Both the position numbers and the translations under genes were made by a program. Source: Cladopsammia gracilis (lineage: Eukaryota > Cnidaria > Anthozoa > Scleractinia > Dendrophylliidae). Taken from it: a stretch of DNA of 64,000 nt. Within the stretch, counting starts at the first letter, position 1; the number at the start of each line of letters is the position of its first letter. The notes under the pieces were generated by a model. It made no database searches and was not told where the DNA came from. It worked only from the letters and a program-made list of their open reading frames with translations. Location of the stretch: contig JAJGOT010000115.1 of NCBI GenBank assembly GCA_022457155.1, positions 339,501 through 403,500 of the forward strand, given 5' to 3'. Below are positions 1 to 7,990 of this stretch, in pieces.

Positions 1-187
1 ACCAAACAAAATAAGGCACCATCGGAAGTGGGGAATGCCTATTTCCCCAATTAGTGACCATCACCTGCAGGCCTTCCTTCAGTCGGCCTGCAGGTTATGT
101 CACTAATTGGGGAAATAGGCATTCCCCACTTCCGATGGTGCCTTATTTTGTTTGGTGAGTATTCTGCTCCCTCACCTATAACTACTG
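1..187. repeat. Left terminal hairpin palindrome (partial)
   Basis: Bases 1-58 pair with 99-156. Inside lies a second stem, CCTGCAGGCC (64-73) with GGCCTGCAGG (85-94), around an 11-nt loop. The strand continues to 187 with sequence whose pairing partner would lie upstream of base 1. The loop is in the opposite orientation to the loop of the right hairpin, as expected for true terminal inversion. Confidence 0.93.
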
Positions 188-200
188 GGTCTTTTGTTTT

Positions 201-300
201 ACCCCACGAGGCTTATTTAAACCCTAGAACCAGCTTAAAACATTAATAACCAGTTTTAACCGCCCGAAAGCAGTTTCAACCACCTAGCCCCTTTATTTGG
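201..300. repeat. Iteron-like repeats in left TIR
   Basis: The inner TIR carries several imperfect copies of a semi-palindromic AACCRGTTTnAACC motif: AACCAGCTTAAAAC, AACCAGTTTTAACC and AGCAGTTTCAACC. They mirror the set in the right TIR. A role as binding sites for a replication or integration protein is inference. Confidence 0.5.
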
Positions 301-402
301 CGCAACCCTTTATAACTTTGTTTTAACAACTAGAAAGTACATACTAAAGTGCTCGGGCTTTACCAATTGAACAGAGTAGCCCCCCCTTGCATAAACAACC
401 TC

Positions 403-843
403 ATGGATGCAAAACTTGAGTTTATACGCTCCCAGTATGGTTGGCATGATCGGCTTTACAGTTCTCATTCAGTTGCGGAACGCCGAATATATGCTCGTAA
501 GAAGACAGCAAAAAATCGTATGATATTTATTTACCCTTGCTACGAATTAGAAAGATCTCATGCAACACCACAAATAGACACTGAAGATCCTACCAAAGAA
601 CGTATAGTCTATGAAGAAAAATGCTTTTCTAAACATGTTGTAGAACACTTTTCTAAAATTCCTATAGTTAAGAAAATGTCCTTTAATGAAACGATCTGGT
701 GTTCTTACTGCCCTAGTAGAACAAAACTCGGCATAAAAGATGTAGAGGGGGGGTTATTTGACGTGTCTAGCCACAAGCTCATAAAATTTCCTGATATTCC
801 AATTACTTCGCCCCTCCATACTGCTGTTAGAATTTTTTTGTAA
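403..843 (+). CDS. Uncharacterised Polinton protein next to left TIR
   Basis: The protein has 146 residues and I do not recognise its family. The frame stays open upstream to a GTG at 349 inside the TIR, but the first ATG is at 403, six bases after the TIR ends, so I use that. A weak TATAA-like element (GCATAAAC) lies about 13 bases upstream. The protein is basic to neutral with a CSYC cysteine pair near residue 106 and no clear transmembrane segment. It is first in a rightward group of three genes ending with the YqaJ exonuclease, so an early or replication-associated role is possible, but nothing in the sequence proves one. Confidence 0.6.
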   Translation: MDAKLEFIRSQYGWHDRLYSSHSVAERRIYARKKTAKNRMIFIYPCYELERSHATPQIDTEDPTKERIVYEEKCFSKHVVEHFSKIPIVKKMSFNETIWCSYCPSRTKLGIKDVEGGLFDVSSHKLIKFPDIPITSPLHTAVRIFL

Positions 844-942
844 ATGGAGCGCAAAAAAGCGAAATGGCAACCAATTTTTTGGCAACCAATTTTTTCATTT
901 TGTTCTTTTTTGCTATTTTGCGCTGTATTGACGTTCGACTGA
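844..942 (+). CDS. Possible very short hydrophobic peptide (32 aa)
   Basis: An ATG directly abuts the preceding stop codon (TAA then ATG). The frame encodes a basic start, a doubled WQPIF element and a hydrophobic Phe/Leu/Cys-rich end, and stops at 942. It may be a tiny membrane peptide or chance. There is no promoter motif of its own. Low confidence. Confidence 0.2.
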   Translation: MERKKAKWQPIFWQPIFSFCSFLLFCAVLTFD

Positions 943-960
943 GCAAGACCAATTGGAGAA

Positions 961-1221
961 ATGCGGCCATTGGGTACACAAGCGGCAATGGGGAGAGGAA
1001 GAAAGAGCGTTCGGACACAATCAAGTAAACGAATGGCCTTTAATTTCTCAAGACATGGAAGTGACAGTTTTTTGTGCTGTAGCAGCAGAAAAGGGAAATC
1101 GTATGAATGCATTATAGTAATCGAAGGGCAACCATTTCCTCCAGACATTGTACCAACATATATTCTTGAAGCAGCACAAAGACTAACTCCACAACAACTT
1201 GCCGCCATCATCCCCAATTGA
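961..1221 (+). CDS. Small uncharacterised protein (86 aa)
   Basis: This 86-residue frame starts at an ATG at 961 and ends 25 bp before the exonuclease ATG. The N-terminal third is rich in Arg, Lys and Ser, and a Cys-Cys pair lies near the middle. The C-terminal half (VIEGQPFPPDIVP, then a predicted helix AAQRLTPQQLAAII) looks like a compact folded segment. Unlike most genes of this element it lacks a TATATACA motif right before the ATG, so it may be translated from a longer transcript. Family not recognised. A longer antisense frame over the same bases looks like a shadow. Confidence 0.5.
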   Translation: MRPLGTQAAMGRGRKSVRTQSSKRMAFNFSRHGSDSFLCCSSRKGKSYECIIVIEGQPFPPDIVPTYILEAAQRLTPQQLAAIIPN

Positions 1222-1246
1222 AAAAACGCTTTCACCTTGTATATCA

Positions 1247-2344
1247 ATGATGCCCGGACTGCAAAACTTCTTGAACTTTCTTAAATCCAGGAAAACTGGC
1301 TTGAAACAAAAGAGCCGTGCTTGGGTCAGCGCCAGAAAGAGCACTATCGGGGCTTCAGAAGTTGCCGCTTTGATCGGGGCTTCGCCCTTTGAAGACGAAA
1401 GGAGCCTTCTTTACAAGAAAGCCCAAGGCCAAGACATGGTTAGCATGACTGCATGTACCTGGGGCAACGTTTTCGAGCCAATCGCACGAAAATGTTTTGA
1501 ACAAAAACATGACACAACCGTCTTTGCACACAGTGTATCGCTTAATCTGGCAAAGGAGCACCCCCTTTACGGAAAGCTTTCATGCAGCCCCGATGGCTAC
1601 TTCGAAGACAAAGCTGGCAACATTATCCTCTTAGAGTTTAAATGCCCCTTTAAACGAAAGATAGCCGTTAGAGCTATTCCACGCTACTATGTGACACAAC
1701 TTCAGACAGGCCTCGCTTTCAGTGGAAGCCAAGTAAAAAAGGGCCTTTTCGTTGACTCCTATTTCAGGCTTTGCCCCTTGAAACAGATGACATCGAGCAC
1801 GTTTCATAACGCGAAGCTAAACGGAGGCGTTGTTCACTCAACAAAGGCAAATAAAACACTCGCCTGGGGAATTGTTTACCTCTTCTCTAAGCAACCTTTG
1901 ACTAAAAACCAAACTGAGCTAGTTGATGTCGCTGAACTTGCACAGCCACAGTTCGAGAAAATAATGGCAAGCATCGAGGAGAAAGAGCTCTGGTGTTCTT
2001 ACGGCCCTGTTAGAAGAACTTTTAGCGAGGAAATTGAGCGAGAGGAGTTCTTTAGACGACAGAAATTCAAGAGCGAGCTAACCACCAGTGCCGAGGGTCC
2101 AAGAGCTGTTGCCTTCTTTGCTTGGAAGCTCCTTGATGAAACAGAACTCCCAATCACCCAGCACGAGGGGTTCTTAGAAGGCATTCAAGCAAGGGCCGAA
2201 AATTTTCACAAGCAGCTAGCCGAACTTAAAAAAAAAATTCATTCACTTATCCATACAGAGGACAAAATAACTTCCGTGGGAGAAGTTGGCGATAATGAAG
2301 GCGACGTCGACGCCTTTCTTAAGGGGCAGTTTACGCAATTCTAG
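1247..2344 (+). CDS. YqaJ/lambda-exonuclease-family recombination nuclease
   Basis: The protein has 365 residues. The frame is open from 1199, but the tandem ATGs at 1247 and 1250 are the first starts and follow a TTGTATATCA promoter-like motif. It shows the PD-(D/E)xK layout of YqaJ viral recombinases: GASEVAALIG (35-44), WGNVFEPIAR (72-81, acidic E78), SPDG with D116, LEFK with E130 and K132, then the helix YYVTQLQ (147-153) with the family glutamine pair. Such enzymes degrade one DNA strand from an end and feed single-strand annealing recombination or genome maturation. Here it would act on replicating element DNA. Its 3' end overlaps a convergent frame by about 100 bp. Confidence 0.9.
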   Translation: MMPGLQNFLNFLKSRKTGLKQKSRAWVSARKSTIGASEVAALIGASPFEDERSLLYKKAQGQDMVSMTACTWGNVFEPIARKCFEQKHDTTVFAHSVSLNLAKEHPLYGKLSCSPDGYFEDKAGNIILLEFKCPFKRKIAVRAIPRYYVTQLQTGLAFSGSQVKKGLFVDSYFRLCPLKQMTSSTFHNAKLNGGVVHSTKANKTLAWGIVYLFSKQPLTKNQTELVDVAELAQPQFEKIMASIEEKELWCSYGPVRRTFSEEIEREEFFRRQKFKSELTTSAEGPRAVAFFAWKLLDETELPITQHEGFLEGIQARAENFHKQLAELKKKIHSLIHTEDKITSVGEVGDNEGDVDAFLKGQFTQF

Positions 2345-3067
2345 CTGAACGCAGGGCCGCCTGCCAGCACGCTCATTCTTTCGACATATAGATGCCCTAG
2401 GAAGATTTATGTAAGATAAAATCTCCCATTTTCTTGGCCCTTCTTGTAGGATCAGGGTTAAGATTTTATAAATTTTGAAATTTATAGAAACATTCCCTGG
2501 TAGATGTGGTTTTATATTTGAGTGAACATATTTTGTTTGTTCAAGCTCGTTCTTAGTCAATTTTATAGAGGATTTTCCGAATAACTGGCCAAGTCTATAG
2601 TTAAAGTTATAGTCTGTTTTTGCCTTGCTTTTAATTTTTATATTTTCATTTTTGTAAAGGTCTTCTCTACAAAAGGCGGCGCCTTCTATTCTTTCAACTC
2701 GGTTGCATAGTTCACAGATAAGTTCCGATGAAGCAACCAGGAGTGAAAAAGGCACGCCACAGCTTTGGCACGATTTTATGTTTTCGTTCATTTTGCTTTG
2801 AATTGAAACAAACTTGTTTTTGTGGTACTGCTGTATTAAACCTTGGCTTGCTGGCGAAGAAAGATATGAAAAGATAATTTGTAACTCTTCTTTAAGTTTT
2901 GAGCGGTATAACTTGTTTATATAGTCATTTTCATAGAGGCCCTGCAGCCAGATGTGTTTGTGTTGAACATCTAAGGTATCTAATTGAGTCTTGTATTCAT
3001 TCTCTTCATCCATTTGTCTGACAATAGATAGCTTTTTATTGAAACTATTTGCTTCAAGTCTTTCCAT
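2243..3067 (-). CDS. Zinc-ribbon protein, possible VLTF3-like late transcription factor
   Basis: The protein has 274 residues and starts at 3067 just after an AGTATAAAC motif. The middle contains a zinc-ribbon signature, CQSCG ... CELC with about 18 residues between pairs (around residues 99-122), followed by a Lys/Asn-rich region and a C-terminal helical part. A central treble-clef or ribbon followed by an alpha/beta region is the layout of poxvirus-type VLTF3 factors found in many large eukaryotic DNA viruses. I cannot confirm the conserved family motif by eye, so that name is a hypothesis. The last ~34 residues are antisense to the exonuclease 3' end and may or may not be functional. It is the distal gene of a leftward four-gene block. 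Confidence 0.65.
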   Translation of the reverse strand: MERLEANSFNKKLSIVRQMDEENEYKTQLDTLDVQHKHIWLQGLYENDYINKLYRSKLKEELQIIFSYLSSPASQGLIQQYHKNKFVSIQSKMNENIKSCQSCGVPFSLLVASSELICELCNRVERIEGAAFCREDLYKNENIKIKSKAKTDYNFNYRLGQLFGKSSIKLTKNELEQTKYVHSNIKPHLPGNVSINFKIYKILTLILQEGPRKWEILSYINLPRASICRKNERAGRRPCVQLELRKLPLKKGVDVAFIIANFSHGSYFVLCMDK

Positions 3068-3091
3068 GTTTATACTACAAATAATAAATGT

Positions 3092-3325
3092 TCAATACGA
3101 ACTCAATTTTGCACTACAAAGATTATAAACTTCGGTGCACCCACCTGGTTCTTCTTTCGCGCACCGCGTTTTACAATCCTGGCAAAGGAGGCTGTTGCGC
3201 AGGGCCATATATTTCTGGTAAAGCTCGCAGTAATGCCTTTGCAGTGTTTTATACTCCTGTTCGAGATTGGTATATCGTTTATTTGCAGATTGAAGCAGTG
3301 TGATTAACTCCCTTATAATAGGCAT
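3092..3325 (-). CDS. Short coiled-coil protein with cysteine cluster
   Basis: The protein has 77 residues: an N-terminal heptad-rich helix of about 45 residues (many Leu, Tyr, Gln) and a cysteine-rich tail with CQDC, a single Cys, then two more. The tail could bind zinc or form disulfides. The start at 3325 follows TTTATAGAGCA, a weak form of the element's promoter motif. It lies 24 bp from the zinc-ribbon gene and 51 bp from the next gene, all leftward. No family recognised. Confidence 0.6.
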   Translation of the reverse strand: MPIIRELITLLQSANKRYTNLEQEYKTLQRHYCELYQKYMALRNSLLCQDCKTRCAKEEPGGCTEVYNLCSAKLSSY

Positions 3326-3376
3326 TGCTCTATAAATAATATTTTCCTTTCGAGATCTGTAAATTAAATCCAGAGT

Positions 3377-4051
3377 TTACTCTTTCAAATATGAATTGGA
3401 CACGTCTGCCAGATGATTTAACTTTTTTTGAAACTCAGCTTTAACTTCTTTGCGAAGTTCTTTTCTAAGCTTGTCATGATCCAGGGCTTGAGGCTGTCCC
3501 TCTTGTGCGGGCTTTGTTTCCCCAGAGCGGATCTCGTCTTTCAGTTTGTTGTATTTCTCAACCTCCTTTATGATGATTGTAAACTCTGGATCATCGATGT
3601 TATTGTCAGCCAAAGCCTTTGAAATCATTTCATAGATAGAGTTTCGTTTGGCAACAGCAAGAGTGTATATTTTCTCGTGTTTCGCGATTTTTTGTTCAAA
3701 TTTCTTGCTCAGCACTGTGAGTGCCGCGGAGGAAGCCCCTGTAATCGCTGCCACACCAGCAAGGGCAGGACTGGCAACAATTCCGACTCCAGATAAAGCA
3801 GTCGCGAAAGTGGCTGAAGACATGCCTGTAGCCACCAAACCAAGACCCACAGCCGCTGCGTGAAGAATCGAGTGGGCCCGTTTGTATTTTTTCGCAACTT
3901 GTCTGTAGTGGTCGGCTTCTTTTTCAAGCTCTTTCTGTAAGTCTGTTATTTTCTTGAGCCGGAAGTCTTCGCCATTTGCTGGTAAGCTTGGGTAAAGCGA
4001 TTGAGTCTCACTGTAATCCGGTGCCGATGGCAACACATTAGCTGAGCTCAT
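3377..4051 (-). CDS. Coiled-coil protein with hydrophobic Ala/Gly hairpin
   Basis: The protein has 224 residues: a Pro/Ser-rich N-terminus, an amphipathic helix (about 30-65), a long Ala/Gly/Val-rich segment (about 66-115) that could form two membrane-inserting helices, then a Lys/Glu-rich coiled coil to the C-terminus. From memory, similar proteins are encoded in other cnidarian Polintons, without known function. The layout suits a membrane-active or internal virion protein. It lies 15 bp downstream of the penton gene on the same strand, and its ATG at 4051 is preceded by TGTATACACAACC. Confidence 0.7.
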   Translation of the reverse strand: MSSANVLPSAPDYSETQSLYPSLPANGEDFRLKKITDLQKELEKEADHYRQVAKKYKRAHSILHAAAVGLGLVATGMSSATFATALSGVGIVASPALAGVAAITGASSAALTVLSKKFEQKIAKHEKIYTLAVAKRNSIYEMISKALADNNIDDPEFTIIIKEVEKYNKLKDEIRSGETKPAQEGQPQALDHDKLRKELRKEVKAEFQKKLNHLADVSNSYLKE

Positions 4052-4066
4052 GGTTGTGTATACATA

Positions 4067-4741
4067 TTAATTTATTTCAACTTCAAATTCAAGAGGCATG
4101 TTATTGAAATCAAAAAGGGCATTGTTCGCATCTCTCACAGACAGTGTTATGCTGTTTACATAATCACCAGACGAGACGTCACGCAAGATGTTCTGCTGTG
4201 TTGATTCATAGAAAACTTTCTCATATGGCTTTCCACGAAGATCAAATCGAGCCAAGACTGTCGAAGGCTTGCCGTTGAACAGGTTCTGTTCTTTATCAAC
4301 CAGATCGCAGTGGATAAAGTAAGTGCTTGGTGAGTCGAATTTTTTACTGGTTATATGTGGAGGCGTTTGTAGACCCTTGCCAAATAATAATCTGATATTA
4401 TTGGAAAGACCTATTGCATATTCACCTCCTGGGTTCAAAATCGCCATAGCACCAAGAGGAGAATACGATTCCGCTTTAAGGTCTATAACCCGTTCTTTGT
4501 ATTTGTCAACTATCGTTTTTGCTAAACTACTAGGAGTGTAAAAACTAGGCTCAATGTTGATTATAGTTGGTTGGGCCTTCGAGCCTGATACTTTGACAGA
4601 TATTTCTCCTCTTTGTTTCAAATTATGCCACGAATTGCAAATCGAACAAGAAACGAGCCTGATAAAGCTCGGTTTCTGAAGTGGGTGGTCGAAGTAGATG
4701 GTGTGAGGGTTCGAAGGTGCGACGATTGTTAACACAACCAT
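4067..4741 (-). CDS. Penton (minor jelly-roll capsid protein)
   Basis: The protein has 224 residues. It has the features of Polinton/adintovirus pentons: a beta-rich N-terminal half; a segment with FIHCDLV and ARFDLRG strands; then a C-terminal pair of strands (NSITLSVRDANNALFDF ... LEFEVEI) matching the last strands of the single jelly roll. Pentons form the pentameric vertices of the icosahedral capsid beside the hexon. The start at 4741 follows TATATACACA and is separated from the divergent 601-residue gene by only 30 bp. Assignment rests on pattern and gene context; a structure prediction would settle it. Confidence 0.8.
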   Translation of the reverse strand: MVVLTIVAPSNPHTIYFDHPLQKPSFIRLVSCSICNSWHNLKQRGEISVKVSGSKAQPTIINIEPSFYTPSSLAKTIVDKYKERVIDLKAESYSPLGAMAILNPGGEYAIGLSNNIRLLFGKGLQTPPHITSKKFDSPSTYFIHCDLVDKEQNLFNGKPSTVLARFDLRGKPYEKVFYESTQQNILRDVSSGDYVNSITLSVRDANNALFDFNNMPLEFEVEIN

Positions 4742-4771
4742 TGTGTATATAAAATATATTTATATACAATC
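4742..4771. promoter_or_regulatory. 30-bp bidirectional promoter
   Basis: The whole space between two divergent ATGs is 30 bp of A/T. Read leftward it ends TATATACACA-ATG, and read rightward TATATACAATC-ATG, so each gene has its own copy of the element-wide motif. Any 5' UTRs must be only a few bases long, or must start inside the opposite gene. Confidence 0.75.
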
Positions 4772-6577
4772 ATGTTTGGCAGGCGCCCTGGCGGATTTAA
4801 TCCTGGTTCAAACCTTGGTCTAGACATTGGCGGGCACGATTACGGGCCCCCACCCCCGTTTTTTCCTCGCCCCCAAAACCCCCTCCAGCCAGAACAAAGG
4901 TATATTAGAAAAAGACAGCCAACACCCCCCACAGTAAACCCGCAACTGGCTTGGCTGAGTTCTCCGGAGGCCACAAAACTTGCTACAGCCGCCAAAGCGA
5001 AGGCAATCTCAGACTTCAAAAGGCGTTTCCCACACGCTGATATGTCAAGATTTACAACAGAAGTTTCTTTCGACGACAACCACAAAGCCACAGGAGAAGT
5101 GCTTTTCATAAAGGGCCCAGGCTCCTGGGCTATGCCTTCAGACATACCCCGCAAGGATTGGTCTCAAGCCATGAAAGAGGCTCTGGGTGTGCAGCAAGAC
5201 GGCGGTTTTCCTGTCCCTTTGTCCATTAACAACAGCCCTACAAAAGCGATCCCGGCAGTCGCGTTCTCTGAAAATGTGGCAAGCATCGGCGATATCTTGA
5301 ACAAAGAGCAAAAGATCTATGTGACGCCAACAGAATCTTTTACAACAAAATTCAGGCAGCTTTTCACTCAGGCTCAAATCAAACATACAACAGGAAAAGA
5401 GTCAAGAAGGTGGCTTTCTAAGCCAAACATGAGTTACTGGCCACAGCAGCTGAACTTCGCCTTATGGTGTGCAACAACGGGCTCCGGGGTCTCCCGCGAG
5501 ATATTATTATCCTCCAGCTATCTAAACCTTGCCCCGCAGCTCCGATCTTTTTATCTCTTCCATGTTTATTTCACAACAAGGCGCATATTGTTTGAAATTG
5601 GTGGGATCCAGAGCAGCAGTGCTTTGCCGGGCGACCCCACCTTTAGCCAAACAAATAACAACTATGACCTTGCCTCATATCACAGGATCTGTAACGAGTT
5701 CGGTGTTGACCCAAGCAGTGATTTCCGCTTCAACCACGGCGCGAATCATGGCCTCGGCAATGTGTTTATCTATGTTTCACGAGGCGGCATGATATCCACC
5801 GGAATGGGCTATCCAGGCAATCATGCGAAATTCAGTGACGAAGGTGGAAGTGCCAGTGATGGAAACCTTGTGCAGTTCATTCGCAACGACAGTGGTGCGG
5901 ACAGACAGTTCGAGCACTTCGTGCCAAACACATCGCAAGGCCTCACACAAGCAGGTCTCTCGCGGATGAACCAGTCAATAGAGGCCTTCGTCTACTGTAT
6001 CCTAGGCGCGCAAGTCAACGTCCGTAGCAGCATTCTGGGCGCCGGTGGGCGGGCAAAGGAGGCGCAAACTGATTTTCTTGTCCTCCTGGAAGACGCGATC
6101 AGAACGCCAGACATTTCAAAGAGCGTTCAAAGATATCAGCTAGCCATTGACGGAGCAAGGGTGCGCCTTGACTTTGCTGTAGCCCCAGGCTGTTGGCTAA
6201 TGCCCTCGCGCATGGTGATCAACACAGAAAGTGTTGTGGGGTACAATAACAAGCTGAAGCAGGCAACGCAAGGGATGCAGCTGGGTGTAAATAACAATGT
6301 CAACCTGGAGACAAAAAAAGCCTCCCTTCGCCCCATGGACGGAGGGCCGACAAAGATTAATCCACCAAACAGCCACCCATCGAACCCGATTCACAAACGG
6401 GCGACACAGGCACAGGGCATCGCGCCCAAACCAGCCCCCACGCCAACACCACAACCAACGCAAGAGACACCACCACCCCCAACGCAAGAGACTAAGATCG
6501 AACCGCATCACGTAAACAAGGCGCTCATTGCTGGGGGCGCTCTTGCTTTAGCAGGCTTGTTTATCTGGATGCGTTAA
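4772..6577 (+). CDS. Large structural-type Polinton protein with C-terminal membrane anchor
   Basis: The protein has 601 residues. The first ~60 are Gly/Pro-rich. A folded core (about 60-510) includes the segment LNFALWCATTGSGVSRE (about 228-244) and a run of FHVYFTTRRILFEIGG. Then comes a Pro/Thr/Gln-rich linker with PTPQPTQETPPPP, and a C-terminal hydrophobic helix ALIAGGALALAGLFIW ending in MR. I recall similar WCATTG-containing proteins as uncharacterised products of cnidarian Polintons. The anchor and linker suggest a spike or membrane-associated virion protein; that is inference. Its stop codon overlaps the stop of the convergent coiled-coil gene within a shared TTAA. Confidence 0.75.
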   Translation: MFGRRPGGFNPGSNLGLDIGGHDYGPPPPFFPRPQNPLQPEQRYIRKRQPTPPTVNPQLAWLSSPEATKLATAAKAKAISDFKRRFPHADMSRFTTEVSFDDNHKATGEVLFIKGPGSWAMPSDIPRKDWSQAMKEALGVQQDGGFPVPLSINNSPTKAIPAVAFSENVASIGDILNKEQKIYVTPTESFTTKFRQLFTQAQIKHTTGKESRRWLSKPNMSYWPQQLNFALWCATTGSGVSREILLSSSYLNLAPQLRSFYLFHVYFTTRRILFEIGGIQSSSALPGDPTFSQTNNNYDLASYHRICNEFGVDPSSDFRFNHGANHGLGNVFIYVSRGGMISTGMGYPGNHAKFSDEGGSASDGNLVQFIRNDSGADRQFEHFVPNTSQGLTQAGLSRMNQSIEAFVYCILGAQVNVRSSILGAGGRAKEAQTDFLVLLEDAIRTPDISKSVQRYQLAIDGARVRLDFAVAPGCWLMPSRMVINTESVVGYNNKLKQATQGMQLGVNNNVNLETKKASLRPMDGGPTKINPPNSHPSNPIHKRATQAQGIAPKPAPTPTPQPTQETPPPPTQETKIEPHHVNKALIAGGALALAGLFIWMR

Positions 6578-7962
6578 CGCTTGCGCTTGATTGTCTTTTC
6601 AACCAAGAAAGCCACAACGGCAAGGATCAGCAGCCAGGCGTGCTCGCCAAGAAAGGATAAAACTTGGCCGGCCGTTTTGAAGATAAAGTTCACGATCGAC
6701 CCGATCATGCCTGGCAGGGCGTTGGCTGCTTTTTTGCCAAGCTCTTTAAGCCCATTTCCAATAGCCTTGGTGGCCTTTGCCAAGCCATTCAAGGTGGTGA
6801 GTACCACAGCGCTGATGACAATGCCGGCAGCCAGAACAACTGCTTGAAGGGTCCAGCCATATTTCTTGAAGATATTTTTTACCCTTTCTCTTAAAGGCAA
6901 GGCTTCTTCTCTTTCCTGAACTTGTGTTCTTAGTCTTGCCAGTTCGTCTTCTCGCTCAGCAACTCGGGCTTCTGCAGCTTCTCTGTCAGAGGGAGAAGTG
7001 TTCTCGTCCTCTATCACGCGTTTGTCTTCCTCATTTTGTCGTACAAGCTCGGCCTCTTGTTCGTTTAGATCATCCAGCGGCTTGGTGGAGTTCAGTCCTG
7101 CTTCGACAGCATTTCTTTCTCTTGTTGTCGCAGAAATTTGTGTTCTGAGTTTGTCAGCCTTTGCCTGCACTTGGTCTCGTTTTTTTTGTATTTTTTGAAG
7201 AGCGCCTAATTCTTTTTTCTGGTTTTCAAGATCGCCTTGAAGATTTTTCTTTAGTTGTTTTAACCGATCTAGCTCGGTTTGACTCTCAAGGTTTGATCCG
7301 TGTTCCTGTTGTAGAGCGTCAATCCTCGCTTGAGTTTCTTCGATTCTTTCCCTGAGGTTTTGAACCTCACTTTCTGCCTGTTGCTTTGCTACAGCAACCC
7401 TTTCCTCCTCCTTTAGTTGTTTCTCTGCCTCCTTCAACCTTTGTCTTTCTTCTCTTATAGCCGTATTCTTTTCAGAGACGATCTCTTCAGCACTTGGGCC
7501 AAGAGTTGTTTTGAACTTGTCTATAAATGATTTAAGAAGCCCTGAACCATCCTGCTTTAATATGGGAGTTTCACCGCCTCTTGTTCCAAAGGAGACTATT
7601 TTGGTTTCGTTTCCTGGTTTTCTGCCAATCCCAATAGGCCCTAATCGTTCGATATTTACTCTCGGAAAGCGCCTTTGGAGCCAGTCCATGAATCGATCAA
7701 CCCTAGCTGCCTTTTCCGTTGCATCTAAGAAGTCGCCTGTAAGCAGAGGGATGTCTTCAGGATCAAAGCCACTCTGTTCGTGAGGCAGTGTATGCATTTC
7801 ATGCTCTTCACCGCCATGATATGGGGTTGATGTGCCGCCCGGTTGAAAGGGGGCTGTTGTGTCAACTTCTTCTTCGTCATCATCATCACCATCGTGGTCT
7901 ATGTCCCAGTCAAGCCCGGTGTTTTCATTCTCGCCAGGTATATCATAACCTCCTTCTGCCAT
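6574..7962 (-). CDS. Long coiled-coil virion-type protein with C-terminal membrane segments
   Basis: The protein has 462 residues. The frame runs on upstream to 8289, but that part is antisense to the hexon; the ATG at 7962, right after TATATACATC, is the start. Order: acidic N-terminus with an Asp/Glu run (about 20-34), a small folded region, a very long Glu/Lys/Gln/Arg coiled coil (about 150-350), a hydrophobic helix (about 369-391), an Ala/Gly-rich amphipathic stretch, and a last membrane helix (about 443-455) before a basic tail. It matches in layout the coiled-coil proteins described from Polintons. An internal scaffold or membrane role is inferred. Confidence 0.75.
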   Translation of the reverse strand: MAEGGYDIPGENENTGLDWDIDHDGDDDDEEEVDTTAPFQPGGTSTPYHGGEEHEMHTLPHEQSGFDPEDIPLLTGDFLDATEKAARVDRFMDWLQRRFPRVNIERLGPIGIGRKPGNETKIVSFGTRGGETPILKQDGSGLLKSFIDKFKTTLGPSAEEIVSEKNTAIREERQRLKEAEKQLKEEERVAVAKQQAESEVQNLRERIEETQARIDALQQEHGSNLESQTELDRLKQLKKNLQGDLENQKKELGALQKIQKKRDQVQAKADKLRTQISATTRERNAVEAGLNSTKPLDDLNEQEAELVRQNEEDKRVIEDENTSPSDREAAEARVAEREDELARLRTQVQEREEALPLRERVKNIFKKYGWTLQAVVLAAGIVISAVVLTTLNGLAKATKAIGNGLKELGKKAANALPGMIGSIVNFIFKTAGQVLSFLGEHAWLLILAVVAFLVEKTIKRKR

Positions 7963-7990
7963 GATGTATATAAATATAAAATTTATATAT
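7963..7990. promoter_or_regulatory. 28-bp bidirectional promoter of hexon and coiled-coil genes
   Basis: The space between the divergent ATGs at 7962 (-) and 7991 (+) is 28 bp, almost all A/T, with TATATACATC before the leftward ATG and TTTATATAT before the rightward one. As at 4742-4771, two capsid-related genes share one minute promoter region. Confidence 0.75.

Larger units (their letters stand above)
1..396. repeat. Left terminal inverted repeat of the Polinton element (outer ~31 bp off-window)
   Basis: Bases 1-396 are the reverse complement, with scattered mismatches, of 17558-17949. The match ends at the shared GTTTATGCAAGGGGG block (left 382-396). Comparison with the right repeat, which runs on to 17980, implies that about 31 bp of the left terminus lie before the window. 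The repeat contains a long palindrome (1-187 visible) and a set of GGTTnAAAC-type repeats. It stops just before the first ATG of the element at 403. Confidence 0.95.

Noticed and set aside
1..187. CRISPR array or bacterial attachment site
   Set aside because: The inverted arms form a single palindrome without spacers, and the surrounding genes and introns are animal or Polinton-type.
349..402. N-terminal extension of the first gene into the TIR
   Set aside because: It would need a GTG start in an animal nucleus. The first ATG is at 403.
705..1247. 180-codon open frame on the - strand
   Set aside because: Antisense to the 146-aa, 86-aa and exonuclease gene starts. No promoter motif and no recognisable domain. 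Treated as a shadow.
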